NCBI GenBank assembly: GCA_023079485.1
Contig: CM041101.1
Span: forward strand, 9,698,501 to 9,762,500
From: Archilochus colubris
Lineage: Eukaryota > Chordata > Aves > Apodiformes > Trochilidae
Length of the DNA stretch: 64,000 nucleotides
Reading direction: 5' to 3'
Positions 26,958-39,999 of this stretch are shown here, piece after piece. Under the pieces are notes generated by a model. The model searched no databases, had not been told where the DNA came from, and was given only the letters and a program-made list of their open reading frames with translations. How positions within the stretch are numbered: the first letter of the stretch is position 1; every line of letters begins with the position of its first letter. A program made the position numbers and the translations under genes.

Positions 26958-29900
26958 AGGAAAGGGACAACAGGAATAGTAGACAAGACACTGGCAGTGC
27001 TGCTTTAGTCTCCAGCACCTCCTGGGACTGCTGGCCAAGCTGAGATGTTTGCACCTGCAGGACAGGACCAGGCTCCACGTTCTCATGTAGCCTCACTAAG
27101 GGCACTTTGTGTTTTTCTGAGGCAGTGGTCAGACTCTGGAATAGTCCTGCAGAGGGCAGGAGGTGTGAGCTACCAAGAGCACAGACTTGGAGTTAGGAAT
27201 TATCTGGCTTTTTTTTTTTTTCCTGAAACCTCCCAGCTTTGGGATGGGGCTGCAGGGCCTCACAAATGTTCCCCCAGCATCTCCCCAGGCTTTGCAAACC
27301 CCTGGGGGTTGCTTGGTGGTGTTTTCCCAGGCTGAGGAGGTAGCCAAGGCTGCAGTAAGTCTCTGGCTGTTGGGTGTGCACAAGCATCACCTCTTCCCTC
27401 CCTCCTTTCTTTTCTTCACCATGAAGTTATACAGCATTATTTTTATTGCCCTTTACCTCTTTGAGGTCTTACCATTAACATCACAACAGTGGCCTCCCTT
27501 GAATTTGCATAAAAAACCCTCTGAAGCATCCAACCAATTTGTTTTGATGCATAAAGAGATTTATCATTTCCCACCTTGGCCACAAGCTCTGGGTGGTCAG
27601 GAGCAAATAAATCCCTTGGTGTCTCTGCTCAGTGCTCATTGGGGCTCTTGTGGTGGCACCTCTGTCCTCAGGCTGACACCAGCCAAGGGGAAAATCATGG
27701 GAAGAACCCTCACCCATCCTGCCCTCCCATGGGGATCAGGCTGGTCCCGTCCTGATGTCCTGGAGAAGTTGGTGCTGGTGGCAGGAGGAGGGGACTGTCC
27801 CCTGTGGGAGGCAGCAAGGTGCTGTGGGCAGCCTCCAGGATGGGTTTTACTGCTCAGAACCATATTTTTGGGACAGCAAAATCACCTCCAGTGAGACTGA
27901 TTAAAAAGGAGGAAAACCTGAAAGACCTTGCATGGGACTTGAGTGATAATAATGTGTCCCTCTGACAGCTCCAAACACGGGGCTGGGAGATGATAATTAA
28001 ACCTGGAATCTCTGCATGTACCCCACAGCTTTCCAGTGCTGGATGATCTGGGGAGGTGCTGCTACTCCAACCCATGACTTTTCCCTCTCCCAGCCTCAGG
28101 CAGCTGCTTAATTGCAGCCCCAATATTCCTTTAATGTGCATCCCCATGTTGCCTCCACCTGATAAGGTCAAAGCCACCTTGAGGCCAGGTGCTGAGCTGC
28201 CTGCTTTGGTTTTTCCTCTTCTGCATCCAGGGAGGACAGAGCTGCTCTGACCTTTTTTGTAAAGCTGGTTAGAGGTGCTGCAGCATCACACACACCTCTG
28301 CTTCCCAGAGCAGTAGGAAGGAAGTGTCTGGGATGCATTTTATTTGTTGTAGCAACTCTCTCAAAGAATCCCTCGCAGGGCTTTTGACTGCCTGGCACAG
28401 AAAACTAAGATAAGGAGAGAGACTGCTCCAGGAATAATATCCCTGAGACTACTTCAGGAATAATATCTCTGTCTAGAACTGGAGTTTTATGGCCAGAAAA
28501 TGAAGGAAAGATAGAGCAGCCAGCCTGCTCAATGGTCTTCTGCAGGGCTGCTTTTCTTTTTGCTTGTTTTGGTTCTTTGTTTTCTTTCAAGTTGCTGAAG
28601 ATGTGAAAAATTAAGCCAGGTTCTTCTAATGGGTCCTTGGTGGGAGTTCCAAGAGACCACAGTGATGTGACCTGGGGCAGCTTCCCATGGGCTTGGTTGT
28701 GTTATGGACATCAGGCCAGGGGCTACAGAATCCTGCTGAGTCCTTCCCTGGGGGTCCCTGCTCAGCCCTGGCCCTGGCTGGGGGTGCAAACTGGGGCCAC
28801 CTCCACCCATGCAATGGGTTTGGATGTGAGGAACCAGATTTGGGAACTAGTGAGTGTGAAAAGCTACCCTGACCCATTTTCTGCTGGATGATGGATACAG
28901 GGACTGGGAAAAGCTCCATAGCAACTGGAAGTGCACAGTTTAATGCTGAAATCCCCATGGTGCTCCTTTGCAAAGACAAATGGAGCTGAGATGTTTCCAC
29001 CTCTTGCAGCCATTAAACCCCCTCTATAAAGGGGGATGTTCTACTTTTCTGTGAGCCAAGCAGCTTGAGGAAAGATGCTTTGGACACAGATGTCTGGGAC
29101 AGCACACGGTGTGTCCTTCCAGGAGGGTTTGTGAGCCTGAGGAGTCTGGGTGGCATGGCATGGAGAGTGGAGCTGCTGGTAGGGACCCTCCATCCCATTT
29201 TGCACCCATTCACCCACCCCCAAATAACAACACTGGGTATGACAGAGCACCCAATAACCCCTTCCCAGGTGCTAATCCCACGTGGGGAGACAGATCCAGC
29301 AGTGTTGTTGGACCAGTGTGCCCCAGCCATGAAAGATTTGAGAAAGACAAGGCAAGATGGGGAGAACTCTATTATTGAGACTATTTTTAGTGTTTGGGTT
29401 CTTTCCTAGTTGTCTGTTATTTCAGCTCTCCCCAACAGCTCAGGTCAGCTCTGATTACATTCCAGCTGTCCCTCCCCTCCCCTGGCACAGAGGACTGAGG
29501 CAAAGAGCTTCTGGATGGCATGGTAAATAAAAGAGATGCTATTATTAAAGCCCTGTCCTCTTTTCTGCTGCCATGGTCTCTCTTGTCTTGTCTGGCTTAT
29601 TGCTGATGTCTTCTGCCAGCCCAGCTTGCCTTTCTTTGGTGTAGGAGTTGTGGTCCAGGGAGACAGAGCAGAAACCCCTGGGAACTGGAGATGAGGGTGC
29701 TGGGAGGAGAGAAGAAGTGAGGATGTGCAAGTGGGTGCTTCTCCCACTGCCTTCTGGCAGGGGACAGGGTGCTCAGGCAGCTCTCAGAGGCTCAAGGATT
29801 CTGAGTTCTAACACCTGAGCTGGGAGAGGTGAAGTGATCTCTGTCTCTTTCCAAGGTGAGTTTTCCAAGCCCTAAATAGCTCCAGTGAGGGGTGGCATCT

Positions 29901-31568
29901 GGTCCTAAACAGGTTCCTGCAACAGCCACCAATGATCTCATCCAGCAGGATGGTGACAGCCAGATCCCAAACTGCTCCAAATGAGTCTTTGGTCCTTCTG
30001 CTTTAAGGAGTTTTTCTCCCATATCTTTTTTTTTTCTTTGCAGCCCAACGTGGCTGGTGTGTAGGCAGGACACATGGCTACGGAGGAGAGAAAGCCCAGG
30101 CTGGTGGTTGGGGTAGGAAGGTGTCCTTGCAGCTCAGCAGGATGCTATTTTCATTACTGTGTCTGAAGCTTGTGATAATTGAGAGCTGTTCCACTCAGCT
30201 CCTGCAGCCTCCCCAAACTCCAGGCACCTCTCCTGCCTCCCTCCTCTTGCCAAGATGAAACAAACCTGGGAGGGATGTTGAAGCACCAACTGACCCCTGA
30301 TTTTGGTGATTTTCATAGCATCTTCCACCAGAGAAGGGCTGGGGGGGGGGGGGGGTCAGGGCTCTGGGGTACTCACTGGTCCCTGCTGCAGAGCAAGCCC
30401 AGGCATGTGAATCAAAAAAAATTCCCTGTAATGCTTCCCAAAATGCAGGGAGAAGATGAGAAATGGGGATTTGGGGTGAGTTTGAAATGAAAATTAAACC
30501 AGTGAGTTGTTTCATTTCCTTGCACTGAACAGCCTGGGAATCCCAAAGGCTGTTTTGAGGCAGATGCTGCTCCTTTAATCTGGTATTTTGGCCAGTTATA
30601 GACACATGCACTGGTCCTGCCTGGATTACACGTTTGTATCAAGGATTACAGCTCAAATCCAGCAGGCACAGGACCTGACATTAATGTATTTCAGGAGTGA
30701 AAACACAGCTGGAGGTTTGGTCATTATGAAGTCTGATGCAGTATTGCAATGGAAGGCAGAGAAATCAGACACACTGCTACACTTCAAGATGGGGATTTTT
30801 CCTGGGCCACCTCACCCTCTCATTGATCAGTTCTGGATTCCAAACAATGATGCCAGGAGAAAGTTTGATGAGTGGAGCTGCTCTGAACTGCAAATCCCAA
30901 GTGCCCAGGGGCTGAGCCCTTTGCCAGCCTGGAATCCCAAGGAGTGTCCTTGGCATCCACCTATTTGGGAACCAGAGGGAACCTCAGTGCAGAGAGACTG
31001 CAGATACACCCTTAGAGACAAGGAACCAGGGAACTGGGGTTCTGGGGGCTCTGTTTGTGCCAGTTTAACATCCAGGTGAAGAGACAAAGGTGCTGGCTGT
31101 AAAGGTAGGTGGGTACACAAATCACAGCTAAAGATTCGGTGATGCAGAGTGGCCTAAAGTGTTCCTGTGAATGTAAATCACCAAGGTTGCATGGGTAGGG
31201 CTGCTGATTGATGGAAAAGCTCAAGATGTGGCTAGCTGGATGCAGGAGATTGAGTTAGGGGGGAGGCTGAATGAATTGCTATTTATCAGCTGCCACTATG
31301 CAGAATCTTAAACTGCTGGGGTCAAAATAAAATGAAAGAAAACAATTCCTTCCTTTGTCCAGTCACCTGGGGAAGGGCTGGGTGAGCAAGCAGCTCCCTG
31401 GCTCATGGATCAAACCCTTCTGTTTGCTACAGATACAAACCTGCCACATCAGGCAAGTGCTCCTGCTGCCCACACAGAAGGGGGAATCTGCAGGGAAATG
31501 GGTGCTGCCGGGATGTGCAGGTACCCAGCCTGCTCTGAACCTGAGGAAACCAGGAGCAGGAGGAGCAT
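26958..31568. other. intergenic region without recognisable genes
   Basis: No gene is supported. The longest frame (27187-27894, +) has no family signature, runs through a poly-T and lacks splice or promoter context. A G-run lies at 30342-30356. The rest is mildly G/C-rich, non-repetitive avian intergenic sequence. Confidence 0.72.
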
Positions 31569-31749
31569 CCCCTGCCACCCACTCCCTTACCACCCACTCC
31601 CTTACCACCCACTCCCTTACCACCCACTCCCTTGCCACCCACTCCCTGCCACCCACTCCCTGCCACCCACCCCCTTGCCACCCACTCCCCTGCCACCCAC
31701 TCCCCTGCCATCCACCCCCTTGTTACCCATCCCCTGACACCCACCCCCT
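31569..31749 (+). repeat. 13-15 bp minisatellite (CCACCCACTCCCTTA-type)
   Basis: There are about twelve tandem units. The first four are nearly perfect CCACCCACTCCCTTA; later ones lose TTA or gain CC (CCACCCACTCCCTG, CCACCCACTCCCCTG, CCACCCACCCCCTTG). It is strongly C-rich on +. There are no unique spacers, so it is not a CRISPR-like array. The Pro/Thr/His frames across it are artefacts. Confidence 0.95.
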
Positions 31750-34542
31750 AGCTGAGGGCATGGGAAGGGGAGGGACAGAGGGCATTCCCTGGGCTGGGCT
31801 CTCCCAACACCTTTCCTGCCTAAGGAAGGGTTAAATTCCCGCTGGCAAAACTTCCTCCTCCCACCTTTCTGCAGCCCGGGTGCTAATTAAAGGGGCAGGA
31901 AGTTGTTAATTGATAAGGGTGGGAAGGTGCTAATTGAGGGGGCTGAAGGGCCAAGTCATTTGGAAGGGCAACAAGTGCAAACTCCTCAGGTGACAGAGCT
32001 GATGAGCTGCCCAAAACCCTGAAACAGCCCCCGGGGGCTGGGCTGGGAGTTCGCCTTCCATCAGAGCCGGTCCCGGTCCCAAGGTGTGGATGGGATGGGA
32101 AGTGCTTTGCCAGCCAGCTGGAGAAATCCTGCATCCCAGTGAGAACCTGGTGTCCATGCTGCCAGGATGACCTGGATCCTATCGCTTTCCTTTCCTTCCT
32201 CAGTTTCCTCCCGAGCCTAGGTCCAGGATCTGCTACAGGAACGAGCTGGACCTCTCCGGAATTCCCTCTGCCCTCCCTCCTTCCTTCTCTTCTCGGTCGT
32301 GGGGATGATGTGACAAGGGAGAGGCAGATGTCACCTCCCTGGGCTGGTTTAGCTCCAGTCTGGGGGTGTTTTGGTGCTGCTAAACCTTTTCCTGGGGCTG
32401 AATAGAAACCTTGGAAGTCTTGACCAGGATATTGGGTGTTAGCTGGGGTGGATTGCTGTCACCCAGTGTTTGGGAGAAAAGGTTGGTCTTTTTTCCAACC
32501 ATTTTCTAGGAGACTTGAAAGAATCTTGGATTTTACTTGGGACCACTGGGATTTCTGGGCTTTGGGATGTCACAGAATCAGGGGGTGTTTGCACATAGTA
32601 ATATTTGGCCAGGCTTCAGCAGTCTCTGGGGCTGGGGCCAGGCACCCCCCCAGCAGAGATCAACTCTGCTCAGCTGAACCCTCTGAGAGCACAGCCCTTT
32701 TATTTTCATCCCTTCCTGCAAGTAAAAAGGGCTCAGAATGGCTTTAGCAGGGGAGAGTGAAATGAGTTGAGCTGAGGACTCTGCCTTGAGTCATCCTCCC
32801 TGAAAATCACTCTGAGTAAATTTTCCACTCGGGTGGATAGAGGGAAGCAGGAATGAAACTGCTTGGAGATCTGAGGTGGTGGCAGAGGTAAATAAAATAT
32901 TGAAGATGCTCACCAGCTCTAACTCCTGGATGGATGGAGAGCAGGAATATCAGCTGAGCAGTTTCCTTGGATGCTGGGAGCAGGAGAGAGCTGCCCTGTT
33001 TAGATGGACACCCACCCTCCCGCACAGGAGATATTCCCATGGATGCCAGAGGGTAATGGGGCAGATGGCAGAGTGCTAGGGATCTGCATTCCTGTTTTTC
33101 TGATATTTGTGACTGCCACACTCAGTAATGTGTAGGAGAGAGGCTGTGCAAGAACATGGAGCAGGAGTCTTGCTGTAACTTCACTCCACTGGATTGCATG
33201 GTTAAAGCAAAGAACCAAAGGGAACCAATTCCCTGGAGATCTGAGGTTGGTGTGGGACAAAAGAGCTCTCCTTGGAATGAGACCTCACCTTTTGGGCTGT
33301 GCTGTGTGATTGATGTCTTTCTGCTCAGAGAGACATCACCCAGGGGAGGCTCCAGGGAAAATCCTGGCATTAGGGCACGTAACATGGGGAATGGGGTTGG
33401 GTGGAATAAGCTGGCAAACCATATCCACATGAAGTCCCTGACTGCATCCTCAGCCTTGGCAGTCTGGCCATGAGTTGCTCCTTCCCATTCTTCCCAAAAA
33501 ACCAACCTAAAAGCCAAATCTAACATGACCCAAGTGCAGCACTCTCAGTTTCCAGGTATTTGGTGGAGAACCCCTGGGGAGGTTTGGGCTCCTGGTTCCT
33601 CCTCAGCTGTAGGTAGAGACTTTTTGCAGCACAAAGACCTCAGGTTTGGGTGTTTTGATGAGACAAAGGGGCTGAGCTGGTGCTGGCAGCTGCCACCTCT
33701 GGGATCTCTCATCCTGCAAATATCTGGGACTACAAAGCTCTCAACCAAGCCCAAATCCTGCACCCAGTCCTCTTCTCCCCCTGAAAAGCCCTGGGTAGAG
33801 CCCTGACTCCTCTCCCACTGTTGGCATTTTAAGAGGAAAATAACCTCTCTGTAAAAATGGGGATTTTCAGCAGGAAAAAAGATTAAAAAAAATTATTGAA
33901 TAAAAGCATGGAATGGGAATGTCAGCTCCTCAGTACCTACAGGGTGACTGCTGCCTGCTTTGAGTTCTTCCTGCAGAACACCCAGCTCTGGGTGGGCAAC
34001 TCAGAGCTGAAAAATGGTTCCCTCTAAAGAGATTTAATTTTATTTTTTGGGGGGGGGAATGATTTTCTGTAAAATATTCCCCCATTTTATTTTCTGCTCC
34101 AATTCAGAGCAAACAAATACAAATAAATCAACTCCCATTATTTCCCCCTCTATATTTCCCCCAAGGCTGCACTGCTATTATATGCAGATAAATAAATTAG
34201 ATTAAACAATGGTAAATTGTCCTGAGCTGCCTTTTATTATCAAAAAAAGTTGTATTGGCAAGCAGATAATCTACTGATGTTATTTTGCATGATCTTAGTT
34301 CCTGCATCTATTCATGAGATTATTCCAAATGTTCTACTGGTGCGTTTAAATTAAGCATGAAAGTGTTTTAGGGCTTTTTGCAATGATGGCTTATTTATTT
34401 TATTATCAATAATAAATTTAAGCCCAAGCTGGGAGTCTCCACTTTCAAGGACAGTAAAATGCAGAAGAGAAGCAGCTGGTGGCACAGCAGCAGCTCTTTA
34501 GGAGCAAAGCTGAGCCTCTGGAGCTGAACAGAAACTGGGCTG
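31750..34542. other. intergenic region without recognisable genes
   Basis: No gene is supported. The first 500 bp is relatively GC-rich with a few CpGs (about 31870-32300) but shows no TATA, initiator or exon that I can defend. From about 34080 the composition becomes strongly AT-rich (listed separately). Confidence 0.7.
34080..34435. promoter_or_regulatory. candidate conserved non-coding element
   Basis: About 350 bp of AT-rich non-repetitive DNA contains ATTTTGCAT at 34282-34290 (octamer/POU-like), several GATAA/AGATAA words, AAACAATGG (SOX-like) near 34205, and many TAAT/ATTA cores. There is no coding frame. It lies directly upstream of duplication copy B and is not itself duplicated. Conservation needs testing; the call is from composition and motif content. 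Confidence 0.4.
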
Positions 34543-36006
34543 GAAATTCTGGGTTCTTCTCCATTTTGTTTTGGAGCAAGTTCTTACCTTTTCTGGGCTC
34601 CCCAGCCTGAAAGAAGGATCTGTCTTGGGGTTCTCCTCTTGTTCCTGGGCTCCATGGGGAAATACTTTGAGCCTTTTGGGTTGGACGGGGAGAAAATTTG
34701 ACCCTGGATCTTTTTAATGACAACTCTTTGGGTTTCTGTAGGGAGCAGCTTGTACACCCACTGCTCTTTGCTCTGTGATATTCTTAGGGTTTTTAAAATA
34801 CAGGATGGTTTGGTCGTGACCTTCAAGATCGTTCAGTTCTGGGCATTGTTTTTAATTGAATTAATTGGTTTCATTTTCCAGCTAGGCTTCTTGGGGAGTG
34901 AGAATGAGCAGAGACAAAGCTCAGCTTCCATTCCAGCTCTGCCTGCTTCACACCTGAGCAATATTTCTCTCCCCAGAGCATCCAGCATCCCCCCAGGCAC
35001 CTGCCCTCAGAATCAAAAGGTGGGGTGAGGGGGGTTCACAGGCACTCAGGTGGCCACAGGGAAGAGATCCCAGCCCTTTTTTCCCTCCTGTTTAACCCTA
35101 GAAATGCTTGGTTTGCTCATTTCCTTTTCATTGCAGCTCGGAGAGGTCCCTAAAGATGCTCCTTGGGGTCTGTGAGGTGGCTGGGGCTGGTTGGGCTGTC
35201 ACCTCCAACAGGTAGCTAATGCTCCATCTCCCCAGGTTCCCCAGTTCCCCCAGCACTGTGCTGTGGAATTGAGAAATTGATTATTGACCAGGAAGATCCC
35301 AGCCTTTCTTCCTCTAGGTCTCAATTAGCCTTGGTCTGATGCTCTGATCCTGGCAGAGTTTCCAGCACCACAAATCTTGGAGCTGTGTTCCATGGTTCAA
35401 ATGGGCAGTTCCATGAGATGGAATTAATGTCCTGAGAGAAAAATCAATGCAAAATTAACTGGGATGTGGATGGTGCTGAGGTGCATCAAGGATTTCATCC
35501 CCCGTGGAGCTGAGTGGGTGGTTTCCCAGGCACCTAAAAGGTGACCCCCAGCTTTCCAAGCCAGTCCCCCTGACAGCCCTTGCATTTGGGCAGGACAATA
35601 TTCATAGAATCACAGAACTGGCTGGGTTGGAAGGGAGCTCAGAGCTCATCAAGTCCAACCCTTGATCCACTCCCCCCGTGGTTCCCAGCCCATGGCACTC
35701 AGTGCCACATCCAGGCTCTTTGGAAAGATCTCCAGACACGGAGAATCCACTACTTCCCTGGGCAGCCCATTCCAATGCCTGATCACCCTCTCCAGAAAGA
35801 AATTCTTTCTCATCTCCAACCTAAACCTCCCCTGGCACAACTTGAGACCCTGCCCTCTTGTCTTGCTGAGAGTTGCCTGGGAAAAGAGCCCAACCCCCCC
35901 CTGGCTCCAACCTCCTTTCAGGGAGTTGGAGAGAGTGATGAGGTCTCCCCTGAGCCTCCTCTTCTCCAGCCTCAACACCCCCAGCTCCCTCAGCCCTTCC
36001 TCACAG
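34543..36006. repeat. segmental duplication, copy B
   Basis: The copy matches 25430-26896 from GAAATTCTGGGTTC to TTCCTCACAG in the same orientation, about 9.11 kb away. The left flank (AACTGGGCTG) is unrelated to CR1, unlike copy A. Its terminal part is the CR1 3' end beginning at 35603. Copy B is the likelier original because its left flank is plain unique DNA and its CR1 is longer; this is inference. Confidence 0.95.
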
Positions 36007-36280
36007 GACTTGTGCTGGATCCCTTCACAGCCTCCTTGCTCTTCTCTGGACCTGCTCCAGCACCTCAATCTCCTTCCTGAGCTGAGGGGCCCAGAACTGG
36101 ACACAGGACTCAAGCTGTGGCCTCCCAGAGCTGAGCACAGGGGCAGAATCCCTTCCCTGGACCTGCTGGCCACGCTGTTCCTGAGCCAGCCCAGGATGCC
36201 ATTGGCCTTCTTGGCCACCTGGGCACACTGCTGGCTCCTCTTCAGCTTCCTGGCAATCCAGACTCCACGTCCTGGGGTGT
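35603..36280 (-). mobile_element. CR1 LINE fragment (in and beyond copy B)
   Basis: This is a reverse-orientation CR1 of about 680 bp. The 3' end is CATAGAATCACAGAACTGGC. The ORF part includes [20 protein letters not shown] and the same 108-residue C-terminal block as the copies at 14133 and 26494. A frameshift breaks the frame around S-A-L-G-G-H (about 36110). The 5' truncation is near 36280, after CAATCCAGACTCCACGTCCT. Confidence 0.95.
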
Positions 36281-39200
36281 GCTGTGATCTACTGACACCT
36301 TTTCCTTGGGCACTCAGGGTTATTTTCTGGGGGCAGGAAAGCAGAAAACCATTATTTCATGAGCAGAAAGGCTGCAGCCCTGCCAGAGGAGACAGCAGAG
36401 CTCCAGACCTGGGGAAGCAGAGGAAAATTTATAAGGGAATCAGTGCCATAACTGGCTCCTAAATAAAGACCCGGGGACCAAATCAATGTAGGAGGATGAG
36501 GAATGTCTGAAAATGTGCCCTGAGCAGAGCTGGGGATCAAAGGATGTGAGCAGAGAGGGGGGGGGGCTGGCTGGGAGCTCTGAGCAGACACTGGGGAGGG
36601 CACCAAGGAGCCCTTTCAGAGTGGGTTTTGTACTGGGAGGACTGGGAGAGGGGTGGAATGGCTGAGATGGGGCTAGGGGAGCATTTTGGAGAGAGAAAAG
36701 GGGTGGGATGGGAGGGATTTTGGGAAGTGAAGCAGCTTTTTTGCTGCAAGCCAGAGCAACCTTTGTGCACTGCTGGGCACAGGGACTTCGTGCTGTTCCA
36801 GGCAGGGCAAATTTTTTGCTGTTAATATTGACTTTTGCCAAGTAATTTTCTGTTTCCCTGCAGTCAGGGGAAGAGCTATAGCCCTGTGCCTGCTCTGGGA
36901 ACCCAGCCTGCAGCTGAACTGCAGCTTTAGGAAGGATTCCCATCTATCTGGCTATTTTCTAGTTCTCCGAGCTGAATAAAAATTTGACACTGAACCAAAT
37001 TGATATCAAGACTTTCTGATGGCAGAGAGGCTGAAGATAAACCCTGGGATCTCTTGAGCACCAGGAGCTGCTTTTCAAGGCTCCAGGGCTTTGCTTTAGC
37101 AATAGACTCTGTGTGCATATGGCATGGTGTAAAAGGCAGGGGATGGGTTAGGAATCACAGCTGTTAAAGCCACTGATAGTGACAGAACTGGAGTCCTTGA
37201 GCTGTACAATCAGACCAGGCTGTCCTTTGAGCTCCCTGGCTCTCTATCACTTTAACAAGTCTGTAAGCTAAACATCTTCCTTCTCTTTGGACAGAGATTT
37301 GTCCCAAGCACAGATGCTGCCTGGTGAAAATAAACCCTGAAGTGTGGCTGGTGGATAACAGAAGATCCCCTGCTTAATTTCCTTTTTTTTGTTTGTTTTG
37401 TCATCTTGAGGGTCCACAAGGGATGCTCACATGCCCTTCCCAACCCAGTGGACACTGGTTTTAAATGGGCTTTTATTACCATTTCAGCCTCCTGGAGCTA
37501 AGCCATGGCCCAGGATGTGTCCCTTTCCTGCCACACACATTATGGCCATGTAGGAGCAGCAAACCTGCTCCTGTTTCTGCAGAGTTCTGACAAAAAGAGC
37601 CATTCTGTGTGTTCCTTAATAGCCATTTCCAAGCCCTGCTGTCACCTCTGACATTGCTGTCTGGGTAGTTCAGGGCTTTGCCTGCCTGGGGTCCAGGTTG
37701 TTGCTCAGCAAAATCCTGAGTTTGTTGCTCAGAAAGATCCACGTGCTGGAAAGGAGAGGATTAAGGAGAAGAATCAGCCATTGGGAAGAGTTTTTATTAA
37801 ACCCAGATTAAATGCTGCTTGTGTGATGGGAAAGCCTCACTGCAGCAAAACCCTGTTAGAAAATCCCAGGCTCATTGAGGCTGGGAGTAGCAGTGGATTG
37901 AGTTACTCTGAGCACTTAGACTGGTTAATTGGGTGGTGTTATTGAAAGCAAAGAAAGACTTGGCCCCCCCAAAAAGCAAATTAAACCCCACAGCCCCCAG
38001 AGTTCCTTTAAAGAGAAGCAGGCACCATGATACAGGAGGGAAGGGCAGTGGAGGAGCAGGAGGGATGAGGCAGCTCCTCTCCCTCTGGAAAGGTTGGGGC
38101 AGATGCCTTCCTGAAATCCAGATTTTGTGATGATATCTGTGATAGTCTGGAACCCAACCTCCACCATCTGTGAAAAAGAAAAGGGAACAAAGGGAGGCCT
38201 AAAAAGAAATGTTGCCCACAGAAGTCAGATTCTGTGTTTCCATTTTCCACCTCCCCATTGCTGTGAATGGCTCTGAGAATCCCCCAATCCTCTCTCTTTT
38301 TTTTTTTTTTCTTTTTTTTGACTAAGATTTTTGCAGTTTGTATTTCTTAGGGGGTTTCTGGGGTGCCCCAAGCCAAATAATTGGCTGAGGGGGGAGGTCT
38401 GCTGTGATTGAAGCTTAGATGCTGAAATCAGGGACTGTGATCCCTGGGGGCTGAGCAGCCTTTGGGGATGAAATTTCCCTTCTTGCCCACACACTGGGGC
38501 CACAGCAGAGCTCCCAGCAGTGCTTTTTATCTTGAACCTTCCCAAACTGGCCTGAATTCTGCATTTCATGTGCTTTGGCTGGAGCATTTGCTGTCCCAGG
38601 GATCAGGTCTTTCCATAAGCATGGATTAAAAAATCAGATTTGAAGTGAACAATAAATTTCCCCTTTCTCTCAGTTCCCCCTACCAGGGTACCTAATGCAA
38701 AAGGGGTTTCACAGGTTTGTCCTCCCACAGCCAACCCCCCTGCCCCTTCCTGCTGACCTGCAGCCATCCCCACCAGAAATCGCCCCCAGGGCTAGAGCCT
38801 GGAGGCTGCAGAAGGCTTGGGCAGGGATGTGTCTCTCTTCTTCCTCTCAAGTGCTTTCTGTAGGAAAGGAAGAACAGCTTTCCCTTCCTCCAGCTTGGGA
38901 TATTAATAAAAAAAAAATGGGTTCTGGCCAAAAATCTGTCTCTGTATCTTACTGGAGGAGGCTACTTCTAGCTCAGCACCCCCTCCTGATCACTGCAGCC
39001 CTGGGAAAGGCTTGGCTGAGCCAGGGAACCTCCCTGCTGGGGCCAGAGGTGATGGAGAGGAGAGGAAGCAAGGGGTGACTTGGATGAAAAGGTCCAAGGA
39101 TGGGTCAGGTCCCTGCCTGAGTGCCATGAGGATGTTGCTCTCCCCCTGAGAGCCTTTGAGTCCCTGGTTTGCTCTGCTTGGTGCTTTTATTCCTCTTCTC

Positions 39201-39734
39201 CCAGAGTGAAACATTTTGTGCAGCTGAAGTTGTCAGGACTGATGTTTCCCATCTGCAGAAACAGAAGGAGCAGGAGTCAGCTCCTTGGCCCCTTGAGTCC
39301 CAGCAGTGATTTGCCACCAGGACATTACCAAGCCAGTAGCAGGAGGTGTTTTTTGCCTTGTAAGGGGAAACCCATGGGGGAGAAGTTCAGCTCTTGCATA
39401 TTTTTAGCAGCTGAAATGAAGGTTTGGGTGGCTATTCTCTACAGCTCTTCTCTTGGGGTGAGCAATGGGCTGTGCCCAATGTCATGGAGCTGGGGCTCCT
39501 GTCCTGCTTCTGCCTTTCTGCTCCCCATCCCTCCACGTGCAGCATCTACTGCTCAGGGGCTTTTCTATGTTCAGGAACAGAAGAAGCCAAAGTTGGCTGG
39601 TTGGGTGGATATATTTTCCCAATCTAACACGGGCAGGTTTGTTGGGGCTGTCTTCGTTTAGGGGTTTTGCTTAAACATGGATGATTGGAAAGAAGGGCAA
39701 GAGAAATGAGCAGCTGGCATTGTGGTCTTGGGTT
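36281..39734. other. intergenic region without recognisable genes
   Basis: No gene is supported. A G-run lies at 36556-36566 and a T-rich run at 38297-38320. Open frames on both strands are short and unrelated to known families. Confidence 0.72.
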
Positions 39735-39790
39735 GAGAGTTGGACTTGATGGTTATAGAGGGGTTTTCCACCCATGATGATTCCATGGTA
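39735..39790 (+). mobile_element. short decayed CR1 3' end
   Basis: AGAGTTGGACTTGATGGTTA, then GAGGGGTTTTCCACCC, then TGATGATTCCATGG resemble the CR1 3' terminus in + orientation, including a degenerate octamer. It is about 55 bp and strongly diverged. Confidence 0.55.
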
Positions 39791-39999
39791 GGTCAAGAGC
39801 TCCTAAGGCAGGAGAAATGAGTGGAAGAAGGCAGTGAGTAGAGCAAGGAGTCTCAGCAGAAGAAAACAAGAGATTGTTCTGTAGAAGAAAAGGCTGAAGG
39901 GACAGATAGCTCACCAAGTAAGTTCAAGTTTTCCACAGAGACAAAGATACTTCCATTTTTATTTATTTATTACTTTTTTCACATGTTCACTGCCCCTGT

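Noticed and set aside
27187..27894. 235-aa forward frame
   Set aside because: No domain, begins in a poly-T run, atypical composition, and no splice or promoter context.
31569..31749. CRISPR-like array
   Set aside because: Units are directly tandem without unique spacers, in a vertebrate genome; it is a minisatellite.
31870..32300. CpG island promoter of an unknown gene
   Set aside because: CpGs are few and scattered, and no first exon with a donor site could be defended.
36440..36943. 167-aa reverse frame
   Set aside because: No family signature; it crosses a G-run and simple sequence.
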